Source of the DNA: Nitrososphaeraceae archaeon
GTDB lineage: Archaea > Thermoproteota > Nitrososphaeria > Nitrososphaerales > Nitrosopumilaceae
DNA length: 5,351 nt
Reading direction: 5' to 3'
Assembly (NCBI GenBank): GCA_025922755.1
Contig: JAICHE010000097.1
Span: forward strand, 1 to 5,351
A model generated the notes under the pieces. That model did not search any database and had not been told where the DNA came from. It saw only the letters and a program-made list of their open reading frames with translations. Positions 4,317-5,351 of the stretch are shown piece after piece; position 1 is the first letter of the stretch, and every line of letters begins with the position of its first letter. Made by a program: the position numbers and the translations under genes.

Positions 4317-4331
4317 GTTCAATTATTGAAC
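4317..4331. promoter_or_regulatory. Operator palindrome GTTCAATTATTGAAC between divergent genes
   Basis: This perfect 15-bp palindrome (7-bp arms, one central base) is 45 bp upstream of the regulator's ATG and about 72 bp before the centre of the TATA region of the 77-aa gene. It can serve both divergent transcripts. It matches the palindromes at 2830-2844 and 2861-2879. Confidence 0.65.
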
Positions 4332-4346
4332 TAAATTGGTAAAAAA

Positions 4347-4403
4347 AATTCCAATTCTGAACATGTAATGCGCAAAAAGTAAGCCAGATTCTAAATAATT
4401 CTG
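4347..4403 (+). promoter_or_regulatory. Shared 57-bp promoter module, copy 2 (77-aa gene operon)
   Basis: This element ends in ATTCTAAATAATTCTG (4388-4403), 22-37 nt before the ATG at 4425, and contains the TATA box. It aligns gap-free to 2845-2789 on the minus strand. Its left end, ATTCCAATTCTGAAC (4348-4362), is a degenerate copy of the palindrome with an intact CTGAAC half-site, centred 40 bp from the TATA centre exactly as in the other copy. Confidence 0.75.
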
Positions 4404-4424
4404 GGGTTTTCATTCCCTTGGTAA

Positions 4425-4658
4425 ATGATGATTACGCAAGAAATGCAAGAAAAAGAGATCCTTCGGGAATATTACTCGTTTCTCTACGAGCTGGCAGCAA
4501 AGAAAAACTATCTTCATGCCTCACAACTAACAAAAGATGAAAAGCAGTACTGTGACAAACTACTGTCTGGTTGTAAAACCAAGCTCTGGACTCAAGACGT
4601 GTATTTGCCGTTGATGAAAAACATCTTAAGAAGTCATTACAGTACAACAAATGGATGA
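4425..4658 (+). CDS. 77-aa hypothetical helical protein
   Basis: This 77-residue, probably cytosolic, protein begins MMITQEMQEKEILREYYSFL and is predicted by eye to be mostly alpha-helical and charged, with C43 and C50 and an aromatic-rich core. No membrane segment or known motif is seen, and I do not recognise the family. An in-frame TAA directly before the first ATG fixes the start at 4425 or the next codon. The gene is first in a two-gene unit: its TGA (4656-4658) overlaps the ATG (4655) of the exported protein as ATGA, which implies translational coupling. Its promoter shares a 57-bp module and paired palindromes with the 72-aa membrane-protein promoter, and it is divergent from the Lrp/AsnC gene. 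A role tied to the exported protein is likely but not shown. Confidence 0.78.
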   Translation: MMITQEMQEKEILREYYSFLYELAAKKNYLHASQLTKDEKQYCDKLLSGCKTKLWTQDVYLPLMKNILRSHYSTTNG

Positions 4659-5351
4659 ATTTTTTATTATTATCAATCCTTGTTGGAGTAATGCTATGTG
4701 GCGTATCCACAGTATATGCTCAATCCGAAGTAGAAATAATTGCTAAAACTGACAAAACAGTTTACCTCGAAGGGGACAAAGTCACAGTAAGTGGGAATAT
4801 CAAAAATTTTGATTCAAAGATTCATTCAGCAATTGATGTAACTTATCGTGTAACTGATCCTGAAGGAAGCATTGTATCCCTTGGTCAGGCAAGACCCACT
4901 TCTAATGGCTCATTTACCTTTAGTTTTGATATAGGCGGGGGGTTTTTCAAACAAAATGGAAACTATCCAATCTATCTATTCTTTGAATCTGCAAAAAAAG
5001 AAATTTCGTTTTCTTTCAAAAAAGAAAGTTCCCAAACCCCCTTACCTGAAAAAAATACAATAAATCCTGATCAAAAAATAATAACAATCACTATGGATGG
5101 ACCTTCAATATTTTATCTAAATGCACCAAACCAAATAATTCGTGCACTAGTTGAAATACAAAACTATTCTCCTAGCGATGGTAAACACTACATGAAGGTT
5201 ATTCATTTGACAACTGAAAAAGTTCTAAAAAATTCAGAGATTTATCCAAAATCATCTGGAAATGATTTGTGGTCAGTTCAGATTGCGTATCCTTTATTGG
5301 AGACCGATCTTAAATTCGGAAGTCAGGCCTTGACTGGAGAATTTGAAATTA
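4655..5351 (+). CDS. Exported beta-sandwich (Ig-like) surface protein, 3' end outside window
   Basis: 232 codons are visible before the window ends. Residues 1-22 are a Sec signal peptide (hydrophobic core LLLSILVGVMLCGV, likely cleavage after VYA, leaving QSEVE). Residues 24-113 form an Ig/macroglobulin-like beta-sandwich (TDKTVYLEGDKVTVSGNI, then DPEGSIVSLGQ and NGSFTFSF). A Pro/Asn/Lys linker covers 114-138, and a second beta domain starts at about 140 (SDGKHYMKVIHLTTEKV, then GNDLWSVQIAYPLLETDLKF). Both domain types recur in secreted proteins of marine Thaumarchaeota, where they probably act at the cell surface as adhesion or S-layer-associated modules. No catalytic residues are visible. 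The start at 4655 is fixed by the ATGA overlap and the signal peptide. The missing C-terminus may carry more domains or a membrane anchor. Expression should follow the promoter at 4347-4403. Confidence 0.88.
   Translation, partial: MNFLLLSILVGVMLCGVSTVYAQSEVEIIAKTDKTVYLEGDKVTVSGNIKNFDSKIHSAIDVTYRVTDPEGSIVSLGQARPTSNGSFTFSFDIGGGFFKQNGNYPIYLFFESAKKEISFSFKKESSQTPLPEKNTINPDQKIITITMDGPSIFYLNAPNQIIRALVEIQNYSPSDGKHYMKVIHLTTEKVLKNSEIYPKSSGNDLWSVQIAYPLLETDLKFGSQALTGEFEI

Noticed and set aside
4432..4710. 92-codon frame antisense to the 77-aa gene
   Set aside because: The coding strand has a fixed start, a good TATA box and an ATGA link to a signal-peptide gene; the antisense peptide shows no motif.

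Overview
The window looks like chromosomal DNA of an ammonia-oxidising thaumarchaeon (Nitrososphaerota) of the Nitrosopumilus type. The grounds are a low GC content, closely packed genes on both strands, archaeal TATA boxes about 22-30 nt before start codons with little or no leader, oligo-T terminators, a membrane-anchored plastocyanin-like cupredoxin, an Lrp/AsnC regulator, a secreted beta-sandwich protein of a kind common in marine thaumarchaea, and many very small zinc-finger proteins. The assignment is from memory of these families; no search was run.

Layout. Bases 1-400 hold two cysteine-rich microproteins (26 aa on +, 40 aa on -). Bases 398-973 encode the anchored cupredoxin, whose copper motif keeps His, Cys and His but has Ala where the axial Met is expected. 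Bases 1077-1196 encode a 39-aa C2H2 finger that converges on a 54-aa unknown protein (1206-1370, -). Bases 1510-2460 (-) encode a zinc-dependent medium-chain dehydrogenase with a GTG start. Bases 2546-2764 (-) encode a 72-aa protein with two membrane segments. Bases 2922-3627 hold four more small ORFs, three of them zinc-ligand proteins. Bases 3670-4272 (-) encode an Lrp/AsnC-family regulator, divergent from a two-gene unit: a 77-aa protein (4425-4658) overlapping by ATGA the start of an exported protein that runs off the window (4655 to the end).

The strongest signal is regulatory. The promoters of the 72-aa membrane protein and of the 77-aa/exported-protein unit lie about 1.5 kb apart on opposite strands, yet share a gap-free 57-bp module (42 of 57 bases identical by hand count, including a 16-bp perfect match over the TATA box). 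Each has two palindromes of the form GTTCARTWAYTGAAC at matching distances upstream, and one of these lies between the regulator gene and its divergent neighbour. The palindromes have the 5-3-5 layout typical of Lrp/AsnC (feast/famine) proteins. I infer a local regulon in which the regulator controls itself, the small membrane protein and the exported-protein operon.

The second theme is six putative zinc-binding proteins of 26-64 residues within 3.6 kb. Five are under 60 codons and easily missed by gene callers. I see no tRNA, rRNA, CRISPR array or mobile element.
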